A DNA stretch of 64,000 bases from Leucobacter sp. OLIS6 (lineage in GTDB: Bacteria > Actinomycetota > Actinomycetes > Actinomycetales > Microbacteriaceae). Positions 6,988-16,763 of the stretch are shown here, one piece after another. The stretch lies in contig NZ_MRAV01000014.1 in assembly GCF_002752355.1 (NCBI RefSeq), forward strand, positions 124,001-188,000. Reading direction: 5' to 3'. The notes under the pieces were generated by a model that worked only from the letters and a program-made list of their open reading frames with translations, was not told the DNA's origin and did not search any database. Both the position numbers and the translations under genes were made by a program. The stretch's first letter is position 1, and every line of letters begins with the position of its first letter.

Positions 6988-9627
6988 TCAGCGTGGTTCG
7001 AGCCGCAGCGTGTCGCGCGTCGTCGCCGAAACGGCCTCCGCGCTGAACGCCCAGGGTCGCGAGCGGACCGCGGCCCAGTCCCCGGTCTGATCCGTGTAGT
7101 GCGGATGGAAGGCGTGGCCGCTGGCGCCCGTCAGGTGGATCCACTGCGACGCATCCCAGTCGGACACGTCGACGACCATGCGCATCGACGGCACCGTCGA
7201 CGTCTCGTAGCCCTCGTCGAGGCCCCATCCGGTCGCGTTCACGACCCCGGACCCGCCGCCGACCGGGAACGGCCCGCGGTTGAACAGCGCCTCGACGGGT
7301 GCGATCCCGCTCTTGCCGAACGTCCCGCTGCGCAGCGTCAGCGCGTGCAGCTCGCCCCAGTTCCAGCGCGACGCGTCCGAGCCCTGCGCCCGCACCAGCT
7401 CGGCATACGCTTCGTTCGCGGCGCGCTCCAGCAGCGCATCGCGCGAGGTGATCCCGGCCTCGGCGTTCCGCCACCACCGGGATCCCGGATCCCGTAGCTG
7501 CTCGGCGAAGAACACGGTGAATCTCGACTGATCGTCCCGGGGGATCTCAGTGGACCCGCCGCCCACCATCAGCGCCGTGACCCGGTTCCAGAGCACGTTC
7601 GCGAATGCGGCCACGGAGGAATCGGCGCGGTTCTGCTCGTCCCAATCGCGGAGCCCGTCGATCGCGGCCTGCACCTTCGGATCCTCCACCGAGATCCTCG
7701 CGTAGGCGCGCCGCAGCGAGGCGGCGGCCGGCATCCGGTCGTCGGCCTGGATCTCCCGGAGATCGTCGGCGGTGATCGGCCCCTCCGTGATCTTCCGGTC
7801 GAGCAGGGCCGTGATCCGCGCCGCTCGGTACCCGTAGTCCCAATCCCTGCTGAGGAAGTAGGGGTACGACTCCGGAACGATCGCGTTGTTCGCCGTCACG
7901 ATGTAGCCGGCGGGCGGGTTGTAGCTCCGCGGCAGCTCCGCGAACGGGATGAAGCCGGTCCAGTCGTACGCGCTGTCCCAGCCGGGCTGGGGGAGCCAAC
8001 CGTCTCCGGCCCCGCGGATCGGCAACCGGCCCGGGGCCTGGTACCCGATGTTGCCGTCCACGTCGGCGTAGATCAGATTCTGAGCGGGCACGTCGAACTT
8101 CTCGGCCGCCGCGCGGAAGTCGTCGTAGTTCTTCGCCCGATCGAGCCGGAAGATCGCCTCAGCGGTCGTCCCCGGATCGAGCGCCGTCCACCGCAGGCTC
8201 ACGGCGTACTCGCCGGAGAGCCGATCCGTCCCGGCGCCCGGCGCCTCCGCCCGTTCCGCCGATCCGGTGCCCAGCCCGACTCTTGGCGTTCCCGCGATCG
8301 CAGTGAAATCCTCGGTGAGGCCCGACACGACGGGACCGTGCCCCGTCGCACGCACCTCGAACTCGACGTCCGACCCGCCCGCGACCTTCAGCGTCTCCCG
8401 TCGTGTCTGCAGCGGGTGCAGCTCTCCGTCCTTCCAATACCGATCGCCGTCGATGCGCTCCACGTACAGGTCGGCGACATCGGTCGTGAGATTGGTGAAG
8501 CCCCATGCTACGCGCTCGTTGTGCCCGATCACGATCCCCGGCAGCCCCGAGAAGCTGAACCCGGCGACCGCGAACGGGCAGTCCGGGCCCACCGTCGAGC
8601 AGCGCAGCTGCATCTGGGTCCAGACCGAGGGCAGGGCTGCGCCCAGATGCGGGTCGTTCGCGAGCAGCGGTTCGCCGGTGGCCGTGTGCGCGCCGGACAC
8701 CACCCAGGAGTTCGAGCCGACGCCCTCGCCCTGGGCCCCGATCAGCGCATCCACCGTGGCGATCGCCCGCGCGGTGTCCTCCGGCAGGCCTGCGGCGCCG
8801 ATCGGCCCGCTGGCCGCTGCGGCGGATGCGGCGGGTGCGGCGGGTCCCGCGGACGCGGGGGACGATCCGCTCCCGACGATCGTCGGATGCTCCGCGAACG
8901 GGTAGGGCGGGTAGAGCTCCTCCAGGCGCTCGGGATCGAGCGTCCGCGCGAGCAGCGCGCGTGTCGACTCCTCGTCCACGTTGGTGCGCAGGTCCCAGGC
9001 CATCGCCTTGAACCAGGCGACCGAGTCGGCCGGGGTCCATTTCTCGGGTGCGTAGCCGGGGTTCTGCAGATCGAGCACCGCGTACTCCAGCGACAGGTCA
9101 GCGCCGGATCGCTGGGCGAGGTAGGCGTTGACGCCGTCCGCATAGGCCTCGTAGTAGGCGCGGACCTCCTGCGGCAGATCGCGGACCTCCTGCTCGGCGA
9201 TGCGGTGCCAGCCGAGCGTGCGGAGGAACGTGTCGGTTCTGACCTGCGATTCGCCGAACAGCTCCGAGAGCCTGCCGCTGGTCAGATGGCGGCGGAAGTC
9301 CATCTCCCAGAACCGATCCTGCGCGTGCACGAAGCCCTGGGCGAAGAACAGGTCGTGGCCGGTGTCCGCGGTGATCGTGGGGATCCCGCTCGCGTCCCGC
9401 TGCACCGTGACCGCACGGTCGAGCCCCTCGGCGGGCAGCGTCCCGGTGGTCTGAGGGAAGGACCGAGCGACGGTCCAAGCGCCGAGGCCCGCCGCGACGA
9501 GCGCGATCACGACGAGGACGGCGAGCACCCATCCGAGCACCCGGAGGGATCTGCGGGGCCCGCGACGCGCCCGACGCTCGGCGCGCGGTACCGGTGCTTG
9601 TGCCTGTGCTGCGGTGGCGTGCGTCAT
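6988..9627 (-). CDS. Penicillin acylase family Ntn-hydrolase, membrane-anchored
   Basis: An 879-residue precursor. A single transmembrane segment at about residues 30-52, after a basic cytoplasmic stretch, should anchor it outside the membrane. The heterodimeric acylase fold is indicated by FFAQGFVHAQDRFWEMD in the alpha part and the autocleavage site Gly-Ser-Asn-Ser-Trp-Val-Val (around residue 305), where the Ser becomes the N-terminal nucleophile of the beta chain. LLANDPHL and the VAWGFTN segment follow. The family hydrolyses amide bonds of beta-lactams, acyl-homoserine lactones or other N-acyl compounds; the substrate here is unknown. GGAGG lies 8 bases before the ATG. It is divergent from adnA. 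Confidence 0.93.
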   Translation of the reverse strand: MTHATAAQAQAPVPRAERRARRGPRRSLRVLGWVLAVLVVIALVAAGLGAWTVARSFPQTTGTLPAEGLDRAVTVQRDASGIPTITADTGHDLFFAQGFVHAQDRFWEMDFRRHLTSGRLSELFGESQVRTDTFLRTLGWHRIAEQEVRDLPQEVRAYYEAYADGVNAYLAQRSGADLSLEYAVLDLQNPGYAPEKWTPADSVAWFKAMAWDLRTNVDEESTRALLARTLDPERLEELYPPYPFAEHPTIVGSGSSPASAGPAAPAASAAAASGPIGAAGLPEDTARAIATVDALIGAQGEGVGSNSWVVSGAHTATGEPLLANDPHLGAALPSVWTQMQLRCSTVGPDCPFAVAGFSFSGLPGIVIGHNERVAWGFTNLTTDVADLYVERIDGDRYWKDGELHPLQTRRETLKVAGGSDVEFEVRATGHGPVVSGLTEDFTAIAGTPRVGLGTGSAERAEAPGAGTDRLSGEYAVSLRWTALDPGTTAEAIFRLDRAKNYDDFRAAAEKFDVPAQNLIYADVDGNIGYQAPGRLPIRGAGDGWLPQPGWDSAYDWTGFIPFAELPRSYNPPAGYIVTANNAIVPESYPYFLSRDWDYGYRAARITALLDRKITEGPITADDLREIQADDRMPAAASLRRAYARISVEDPKVQAAIDGLRDWDEQNRADSSVAAFANVLWNRVTALMVGGGSTEIPRDDQSRFTVFFAEQLRDPGSRWWRNAEAGITSRDALLERAANEAYAELVRAQGSDASRWNWGELHALTLRSGTFGKSGIAPVEALFNRGPFPVGGGSGVVNATGWGLDEGYETSTVPSMRMVVDVSDWDASQWIHLTGASGHAFHPHYTDQTGDWAAVRSRPWAFSAEAVSATTRDTLRLEPR

Positions 9628-9736
9628 TGCGAAGACCTCCGGTGGTTCGAGGGAGCCGATCCCCGTAGTCTGCCACGGGCCGGCAGCCCGTCGACCGTCG
9701 CCGCACGCTCGGACCGTCGATGTCGGAGGCGCTCAC

Positions 9737-9742
9737 TAGGCT
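9737..9742 (+). promoter_or_regulatory. -10 box (TAGGCT) of adnA, leaderless type
   Basis: TAGGCT ends six bases before the ATG of the helicase-nuclease gene, with no Shine-Dalgarno between. Confidence 0.6.
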
Positions 9743-9748
9743 GGCCGC

Positions 9749-12700
9749 ATGCCCTCCTTCGACCCGTCGCAGTCGCTCGCGCTCGCACTCGACCGGGCTC
9801 GGCACGCACGCGTGCTCGGGGCCCCGGGCAGCGGCAAGACCACGGTGCTGGTCGAGGTCGCAGTGGGCGAGATCCTCGCTGCGACCGAGGCCGCGAACCG
9901 GGCGGCCCCGGGCGGATTCTCCCTCGACCGGGAACTGCTGGTGCTCACCGCCGACCGGCGTGCGGCGGCGCGGCTCCGTTCAAGCATCGAGGACCGCCTG
10001 GGCCGGCCGATCGAGTCGACGCCCGCGCGCACCTTCACGGCTTTCGCCTTCGGACTGCTCGCCAAGGACGCGGCGTCCCGGGGCGCTCCGGCACCGCGCC
10101 TGCTGACCGGAACGGCGCACGACGAGGCGATCTCCGCGACCATCGCAGACCCCGGGATCTCGGCGGCGGCCGAGGTGCGCGAGCTCATCGGCGTCGATGC
10201 GGTGCAGAGCCCGGCGTTCCGCGCGGAGCTGCGTGAGCTCGCGCGCATCATCGACGACTTCGGCTGGGACTCGGAGGCGCTGTCGCAGCGCATCGTCGAT
10301 GCCGCACGTGCGAGCGCCGGCGAGCGGGTCTCGCGAGCGCCGGATGCGGCGCTCGCGTCGCGGTGGATCGCTGCGCTCCGACTGCTCGGACCGGTCGAAC
10401 TGCGACTCGCCGCCGAACACCCGGGGGAACGCTCCGCGAGCGGTCTGCTCGCAGCGGCCGCCCGTTCGGTGCGCGAGTCCGACGCCGGTTTCCGGGCGCC
10501 CCGGATCGTGCTCGTCGACGACGCGCAGGACCTGGGCGAGGGGCAGCTGGCACTGCTCGCAGCGCTGGCCGACCGCGGCTCGCGCATCTGGGTCTTCGGG
10601 GACCCCGACATCGCGACGGCCGCGTTCCACGGCGAGAGCACCGAGGTGCTCAGCGATCTCGCCGGGGCGCTTCGGCGCGCGGGCGCTCGCGCCGAGGTCG
10701 CCCACGAACCGCAGACGGTCGTGCTCGGACTCGTGCACCGCCAGACGGCTCCGCTCCGCGAGTTCGTCGCGGGCCTCAGCGCGCGCATCGGCGCCGCCGG
10801 CGTCGGAGCGCAGCGCGCGGCGATCGCTGCTGCCGCAGTATCGGATAGCGCCGACGCGGGCGACGGCGACCGTATCGCCTTCGCCCGGGCATCGACCTCG
10901 GCCGAGCAGCTCGGCGCGGTCGCGCACCGGCTCAGGCGCCGCAGGCTCGGACTCGACGGCATCTCGGCAGTGCCCTGGGACCGCATGGCGGTGCTCTGCC
11001 GCAGCCGCGGCGAGGCGACCCGGGCGGCCCGGGCGCTCGCCGGGCTCCAGGTCCCCACCGACGTCGGCTCGGGCGGCATCGTGCCGGGGGAGCACCGCAT
11101 CGTGCGGGAGCTGCTCCGCCTCCTGCAGCACGCGCTCGGCATCTCGGATCTTCGACCCGCCGAGATCCTCGACATCGCCGGCGGCACCATCGGTGGGCTC
11201 GATCCGGTGGCTCTGCGCCGACTGCGCGCGGGTCTCTCGCTGCACGAGCGTCGTCGGGCGCGCGCCGCCGACCGACCGACCGAGGCGATCGAGGGGCTGG
11301 TCGCCGAGGCCTTCGCCTTCCCGGGCGACCAGCCGCTCATCGACAGCCGCGGCGGGCGCGTGCTGCGGCGCATCGGTCTCATCGCGGCCGCGGGGCGGGC
11401 GGTCGCCGAATCCGGCGGCACCGCACGCGAGACGCTGTGGGCGATCTGGGAGCGGACCCGGCTCTCCGAGCGCTGGCAGGAGGACGCCCTGACCGCCCGC
11501 GGTGTCGTCGCCGACGAGGCGAACCGGTCGCTCGACGCCGTGCTGGGGCTCTTCTTCAGCCTGCAGCGCCACGAGGAGCAGGCGAGCAGGCAGCCCGTGG
11601 CCGAACTCATCGAGGCACTGCTCGACCGAGCGGTTCCCGAGGATTCGCTCGCGCGGCGCAGCGAACGCAGCACGGTCACGGTCACCACTCCGCAGGGTGC
11701 CGTCGGCCGCGAGTTCGATGTCGTCTGCGTGCTCGGTCCGCAGGACGGCGCCTGGCCGAATCTGCGCAGCCGGGGTGCGATGCTGGGCACCGCCGCGCTC
11801 GAACGCTGGCTGCGCGGGGGACCCGCGGAACCTCCGTCGCGGCGCGAGACCCTGCACGACGAGCTCCGGCTGTTCGTGCAGGCATGCTCGCGCGCCCGCA
11901 CCGAGCTGCTCGTGCTCGGCGTCTCCGACGACGAGCAGCATCCGAGCCCCTTCTTCGGGTTCGGTGCCGCGCACGAGGTGCCGACCCCGCCGAGCTCCCG
12001 GCTCACGCTGCGCGGCTCCGTCGCGCAGATGCGGCGTCGCCTCGAGGACGATCCCGCGGACGCGGTGGCGCTCGCGTCCCTCGTCGCCCTGGCCGAGGCC
12101 GATGTTCCGGGCGCTCGCCCCGACGAGTGGTACGGCGTGCTTCCGCCGAGCACCGACGCACCGCTCGTCGACCTCGACGGCGACCCCGATGCAGTGGTGC
12201 GGGTCAGCCCCTCGCAGCTCGAGCAGTCCGAGCAGTGCCCGCTCGACTGGGTGGTGTCGCGGCTCGCGGGCCCCGACGGCGGCGCGAGCTCCGGGCTCGG
12301 CACGCTGCTCCACCACGCGATGGAGACCGCCGAGACCCCCGACGTGGACGCGCTGATGGACGCTGTGCTCGCCGAATGGGACCGGTTGCCGTTCGAATCG
12401 GAGTGGCAGTCCGAGCAGGGTCGGCGCACGGCCCGGGCCATGGCGACCGGGCTGGCCGACTACCTGGCGCAGTTCATCGGCTCCGATCGCGAACTGGTCG
12501 ACAGCGAGGCCCGGTTCGAGGCGCGCATCGACCGGGCGCTGCTGGTCGGCTCGGCCGATCGAATCGAGCAGACCACCCGAAGCGACGGCGGAGTCGAGTG
12601 GTCGGTCGTCGACCTCAAGACGGGCAGATTCCGCCCGAGCGCCGCCGATCTCGCCGAGCATGCGCAGCTGCAGGCCTATCAGCTGGGAGTCATCATGGGC

Positions 12701-12988
12701 GCGTTCGCGCACGAGTCCGACGTCGTGCCCGGGGGGCTGCCCGGCAACGGAGGTGCGCGGCTCCTGTTCGTGCACCCGAAGGCGGTGCGCGCCGGAACGA
12801 CCTTCACCGAGGCCGGGCAGGAACCGCTCGACGCGGAAGCCCAGGGCGCGTTCCGCGAGCGCGTTGGCGCAGCGGCGACGGTCATGGCGGGCGACCGGTT
12901 CACCGCCAGGGTCGAGCATCACTGCAGCGATCCGCACCGTCCCGGATCCTGCGCCATCCACATCGTTCCGGCGGTGAGCCACTCGTGA
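9749..12988 (+). CDS. adnA: AdnA-like helicase-nuclease subunit
   Basis: A 1079-residue UvrD-like protein with a C-terminal RecB-type nuclease. Walker A is GAPGSGKTT at residues 24-32, and motif II is DDAQD near residue 256 instead of the usual DE(A/V)QD. Motif III reads GDPDIATAAFHG, unlike the QSIYGFRG of active motors, as expected for the weaker AdnA motor. Around residue 955 VVDLKTG is the nuclease core. A Cys in SEQCPLDW and two in the final 25 residues could form the Fe-S site of such nucleases. With AdnB it should resect double-strand breaks, replacing RecBCD. Its stop overlaps the next start by 4 bases. Assignment rests on order and motor degeneracy. Confidence 0.87.
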   Translation: MPSFDPSQSLALALDRARHARVLGAPGSGKTTVLVEVAVGEILAATEAANRAAPGGFSLDRELLVLTADRRAAARLRSSIEDRLGRPIESTPARTFTAFAFGLLAKDAASRGAPAPRLLTGTAHDEAISATIADPGISAAAEVRELIGVDAVQSPAFRAELRELARIIDDFGWDSEALSQRIVDAARASAGERVSRAPDAALASRWIAALRLLGPVELRLAAEHPGERSASGLLAAAARSVRESDAGFRAPRIVLVDDAQDLGEGQLALLAALADRGSRIWVFGDPDIATAAFHGESTEVLSDLAGALRRAGARAEVAHEPQTVVLGLVHRQTAPLREFVAGLSARIGAAGVGAQRAAIAAAAVSDSADAGDGDRIAFARASTSAEQLGAVAHRLRRRRLGLDGISAVPWDRMAVLCRSRGEATRAARALAGLQVPTDVGSGGIVPGEHRIVRELLRLLQHALGISDLRPAEILDIAGGTIGGLDPVALRRLRAGLSLHERRRARAADRPTEAIEGLVAEAFAFPGDQPLIDSRGGRVLRRIGLIAAAGRAVAESGGTARETLWAIWERTRLSERWQEDALTARGVVADEANRSLDAVLGLFFSLQRHEEQASRQPVAELIEALLDRAVPEDSLARRSERSTVTVTTPQGAVGREFDVVCVLGPQDGAWPNLRSRGAMLGTAALERWLRGGPAEPPSRRETLHDELRLFVQACSRARTELLVLGVSDDEQHPSPFFGFGAAHEVPTPPSSRLTLRGSVAQMRRRLEDDPADAVALASLVALAEADVPGARPDEWYGVLPPSTDAPLVDLDGDPDAVVRVSPSQLEQSEQCPLDWVVSRLAGPDGGASSGLGTLLHHAMETAETPDVDALMDAVLAEWDRLPFESEWQSEQGRRTARAMATGLADYLAQFIGSDRELVDSEARFEARIDRALLVGSADRIEQTTRSDGGVEWSVVDLKTGRFRPSAADLAEHAQLQAYQLGVIMGAFAHESDVVPGGLPGNGGARLLFVHPKAVRAGTTFTEAGQEPLDAEAQGAFRERVGAAATVMAGDRFTARVEHHCSDPHRPGSCAIHIVPAVSHS

Positions 12989-15900
12989 CTCCGCAGCAGC
13001 ACGCGAATCCCGAGGGCGGCGAGCCGGTCGTCCCCGTGTTCGGCCCCCTCCGCATCGCCGAACTCCTCGCCGGCCCCGAGGGGCAGGTCCTGGCGCCGAC
13101 CGCGGAGCAGCAGGGCGTGATCGAACATCCGCTCGTGGGCAGCGCACTCGTCATCGCCGGTGCGGGCAGCGGCAAGACCGAGACCATGGCCAACCGCGTG
13201 GTGTGGCTCGTCGCGAACGGCGTCGTCGCACCCGAGCAGATCCTCGGCCTCACCTTCACCCGCAAGGCCGCCGGAGAACTCGGCGAGCGCATCTCCCGCC
13301 GCCTCGCCGGATTCTCCGCCGCCCTCGACGACGCCGAGGAGCGCGGCCTGCTCGCGCCGTCCGAGTCCGCGCGCGCGGCCGCGCTGCGCGAACAGCTGTC
13401 CGACGGCTTGGACCTGCCCAGCGTGAGCACCTACCACTCCTTCGCCGCGTCGGTGGTGCAGGAGTTCGGCGCCGCGGCGGGACTGGCATCTGACGCCGCG
13501 CTGATCGACGAGGCCACGGCCTGGCGGATCGCCCGCGAGGTCGTGCTCGCGAGCGATGATCCCGAACTGCTCGACGACGATCGCTCGGTGGCGCAGCTCG
13601 TCTCGCAGGTGCTGCGCATGGACCACGAGGTCGCCGACCACCTGACCTCGCTCGAACGCGTGGACCTGGTGATCGACGAGTTCGCGCGGGTCGTCGAACT
13701 GCCCTACTCCGAGAAGGAGATCGGCAAGCCGCCGAGCGGCAAGGTCTATGCGCCGGTGCGCGACGCCGTGGCCGACGTGCGTTCGACGGCGCTGATCACC
13801 CGCCTGGCGCGCGCCTACGCCGAAGAGAAACGCCGCCGCGGCCTCATGGAGTTCTCCGACCAGCTCGCGCTGGCGGTGCGGATCCTCGACGCCGCGCCGG
13901 ACGCGGTGACGGCCTTGCGCCGTCGGAGCCGGGCCGTGCTGCTCGACGAAGTGCAGGACACCTCGGTCGGGCAGACCCGGTTGCTGTCCCGGATCTTCGC
14001 CGGGCTCCCGGTCATGGCCGTCGGCGACCCGCACCAGTCGATCTACGGTTGGCGTGGGGCCTCCGCCGAGGGCCTCGAGTCCTTCCACCGCGATTTCCGC
14101 GGTGCGGGTCCCGAGCGCGCCGCGACGCTCACCCTGTCGACCAGCTGGCGGAACCCCGAACTGGTGCTCCGCGCCGCCAACGTGCTCGCCGGCCCACTGC
14201 GGTCGGAGGCCGCGATCGACGTCCCCGAACTCGCGCCGAGGCCCGGCGCTGAAGAGGGGACCCTCGACGTCGCCTACCCCGAGACGCTGCACGAGGAGCA
14301 GGCGGCGCTCGCCGACTGGATGCGGGACGCGCGGTCGGCGCACCGCGAGACGACGGGCGAGTGGCCCACCGCCGCGATCGTCTGCCGCAATCGCCGGGTC
14401 ATGCCCGCTCTCGCGAGCGCGCTCTCGGATCGCGGCGTGCCGAACCGCATCGTCGGCGTCGGCGGTCTGCTGACCACGTCCGAGGTGACCGACCTCGTCT
14501 CGACGCTGCGCTGCCTCTGGTTCGCCGACGCGGGGAGCGAGCTGGTCCGCCTGCTCAGCGGTCCACGCTTCCGTGTGGGCGTGGCGGACCTCGACGGGCT
14601 CGTCCGCGCCGCGCGCTGGTTCGCGGAGCGCGACGTGGCGCACCAGCGCATCGACGACGCCGATCGCAGCGCGGGCGGCGTGCTGCCCGACCCCGACCAG
14701 GCGTTCACGACCATCGACGCGGTCGACGAGATCGCGGGACTCGCCTCGCTCGACCACACCGCGCTGAGCGGCATCAGCCCGACCGGACGGCAGCGGATCC
14801 GCGAGGCCGGCATCATGCTGCGGCAGCTGCGCCAGCTCGTCGGAGGCGCGATCCCCGAACTGCTCCGCGCGGTCGAGCAGGCCCTGCGGCTCGATATCGA
14901 ACTCGACGCCCACGCCGCCCGCGGCCACGACGGGGCCGCCTCCGCCCGTGCCAATCTCGACGCGTTCGCCGATGCGGTCGACGCCTTCCTCGCGGTCGAT
15001 CGGGACGGCACGCTGCCCAGCCTGCTCGCCTGGCTCGAACTCGCGACCGAGGACGACGCGGCGGCCGAGCACGTTCCCGAGCCCGAACCGGGAACGGTGC
15101 AGCTCATCACCGTGCACGGGTCGAAGGGGCTCGAGTGGGATCTGGTGGCGATTCCCCGACTCGTGGACCAGGAGTTCCCGGGACGCGGGCGCGATTCCAA
15201 GGGATGGCTCCGCCCGGGCCAGCTGCCCGACGAGCTCCGCGGCGATGCGGCGGCGCGCCCCGAACTCGCCTGGCGCATCGCGTCGACGCAGCAGGAGGTG
15301 CGCGACGGGATCGCGGGCTACCGTGAGGCGCTGGCCGAGCGCTTCGCGACCGAGGAGCGTCGCCTGGCGTACGTGGCCGTCACGCGCGCCGCGAAGCGCC
15401 TCTTCCTGAGCGGTTCGTTCTGGGGCGGGCAGACGCGCGCGCGAGCGGCGTCGACGTACCTGACGGAACTCGCCGATGCTGGGCTCATCCCCGCGATCGC
15501 CGACGGGAGCGCCCACGAGAGCGATCCGAGCGCATCTGAGGAGACGGTCCTCGAGTGGCCCCTGGATCCGCTGGGCGCCCGCGCCGACGCGGTGCGCCGC
15601 GCGGCCGGGGCCGTCGAGGCACGCCTCTCCGCGGTCGGCGCGCCGGAGGACGGCAGCGCACCGGTCGATCCGATCGTCGAGCTCCTTCTCGCCGAGCGCG
15701 AGCGGGCGCGCTCGGCGCTCAGCGCTCGGGCCACCGACGCTGATCCGGCTGCCGGTGCGGATGCGGCAGTCGACCGTGGCGGGGACGACGCGGAGCCCGG
15801 CCCAAGCGCAGACGCGGGCGCCGGCGCAGGCCGCGCCGCGGCTGTCGAGCGGATCACGGCGTCGACGTTCCACGAGTTCGTCGACGAGCCGGAGGCCGCG

Positions 15901-16632
15901 GAGCGCGCGCGACTCCGTCCGGTCCCGCAGCGCCCCTATCGACGTACGCGCGTCGGAAACCGGTTCCACGAGTGGGTCGAGCGCCGCAGCTCCACCGCCG
16001 TGGGTACGCGGCTCACGCTCCCCGGCTTCGGCGACGGCGCGTTCGTCGTCGAGGCCGGGGAATCCGGGGTCCTCGACGCCACGGGCTTCGATGCCGCGCA
16101 CTTCGATGCCGCGGGCGAGTTCCCCGAACCGTTCGGCGCACCGGAGCTGTCCGACGCCGGGGCCGGGAGCGCTGCGCCCGGTGCGCCCGCCGAGTCCGAG
16201 GTCGAGCCGGCCGACGGGCTCGATGACGAGGAGCGTGCGCTGCAGCAGCTCATCGCGAACTTCGAGCGCTCGGAGTGGGCCGAGTTGCAGCCCATCGCGG
16301 TCGAGCAGGAGATCTCTCTGCCGTTCGCGGGCAACCGGCTGGTCTGCAAGCTCGACGCGGTGTTCCGCCACGGGGACCGGATCGAGATCGTCGACTGGAA
16401 GACGGGCCGGGCGCCGAAGGACGACGCTGAGCGGGAGACCCGGTTCTACCAGTTGGCGCTGTATCGGCACGCGTGGGCGAGCTGGACGGACACGCCGCTC
16501 GACCGGATCGACGCCACGCTCTACTACGTCGCGGACGATGTGATCCTCCGAGACGAGCACCCGCTCTCCCTCGACGAACTGGAGCAGCGCTGGTTCGTGG
16601 CTCGCCGCAGCCTCGAGGTGCGCCTGGACTGA
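12985..16632 (+). CDS. adnB: AdnB-like helicase-nuclease subunit
   Basis: The 1215-residue partner of the upstream gene, starting at a GTG in a GTGA overlap. The same frame is open upstream to 11437, but that is shadow of adnA. Motor motifs are all canonical: AGAGSGKT at residues 58-65, TFTRKAAGEL, LLDEVQD near 320, GDPHQSIYGWRG, VHGSKGLEWD and YVAVTRA. The RecB-type nuclease motif IVDWKTG is at about residue 1135. It is the likely lead motor and one of two nucleases of the AdnAB end-resection machine. A ~75-residue Asp/Ala-rich spacer precedes the nuclease domain. Confidence 0.9.
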   Translation: MTPQQHANPEGGEPVVPVFGPLRIAELLAGPEGQVLAPTAEQQGVIEHPLVGSALVIAGAGSGKTETMANRVVWLVANGVVAPEQILGLTFTRKAAGELGERISRRLAGFSAALDDAEERGLLAPSESARAAALREQLSDGLDLPSVSTYHSFAASVVQEFGAAAGLASDAALIDEATAWRIAREVVLASDDPELLDDDRSVAQLVSQVLRMDHEVADHLTSLERVDLVIDEFARVVELPYSEKEIGKPPSGKVYAPVRDAVADVRSTALITRLARAYAEEKRRRGLMEFSDQLALAVRILDAAPDAVTALRRRSRAVLLDEVQDTSVGQTRLLSRIFAGLPVMAVGDPHQSIYGWRGASAEGLESFHRDFRGAGPERAATLTLSTSWRNPELVLRAANVLAGPLRSEAAIDVPELAPRPGAEEGTLDVAYPETLHEEQAALADWMRDARSAHRETTGEWPTAAIVCRNRRVMPALASALSDRGVPNRIVGVGGLLTTSEVTDLVSTLRCLWFADAGSELVRLLSGPRFRVGVADLDGLVRAARWFAERDVAHQRIDDADRSAGGVLPDPDQAFTTIDAVDEIAGLASLDHTALSGISPTGRQRIREAGIMLRQLRQLVGGAIPELLRAVEQALRLDIELDAHAARGHDGAASARANLDAFADAVDAFLAVDRDGTLPSLLAWLELATEDDAAAEHVPEPEPGTVQLITVHGSKGLEWDLVAIPRLVDQEFPGRGRDSKGWLRPGQLPDELRGDAAARPELAWRIASTQQEVRDGIAGYREALAERFATEERRLAYVAVTRAAKRLFLSGSFWGGQTRARAASTYLTELADAGLIPAIADGSAHESDPSASEETVLEWPLDPLGARADAVRRAAGAVEARLSAVGAPEDGSAPVDPIVELLLAERERARSALSARATDADPAAGADAAVDRGGDDAEPGPSADAGAGAGRAAAVERITASTFHEFVDEPEAAERARLRPVPQRPYRRTRVGNRFHEWVERRSSTAVGTRLTLPGFGDGAFVVEAGESGVLDATGFDAAHFDAAGEFPEPFGAPELSDAGAGSAAPGAPAESEVEPADGLDDEERALQQLIANFERSEWAELQPIAVEQEISLPFAGNRLVCKLDAVFRHGDRIEIVDWKTGRAPKDDAERETRFYQLALYRHAWASWTDTPLDRIDATLYYVADDVILRDEHPLSLDELEQRWFVARRSLEVRLD

Positions 16633-16707
16633 GGTCCGCGGTGCGGGAACGCAGGGCTCGTGCGAGGTGCAAAGGGGTGGGCGCCCGGCAGGGGCTCTCC
16701 GGGAACG

Positions 16708-16733
16708 GTCCCGCCCGGTCGGTCCGGCGGGAC
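16708..16733. terminator. Hairpin between convergent adnB and kinase-fold gene
   Basis: An 8-bp GC stem (16708-16715 with 16726-16733) and a 10-base loop sit in the 131-base gap between two stops. No T tract is present. Confidence 0.5.
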
Positions 16734-16763
16734 TCGTTCGGGTCCTGCCGAGTTCCGCTCAGG

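Noticed and set aside
11437-12984. An AdnB start far upstream, within adnA
   Set aside because: The extra ~516 residues are out-of-frame adnA sequence, Arg/Ala-rich and without homology. The GTG at 12985 in a stop/start overlap fits the AdnB N-terminus.
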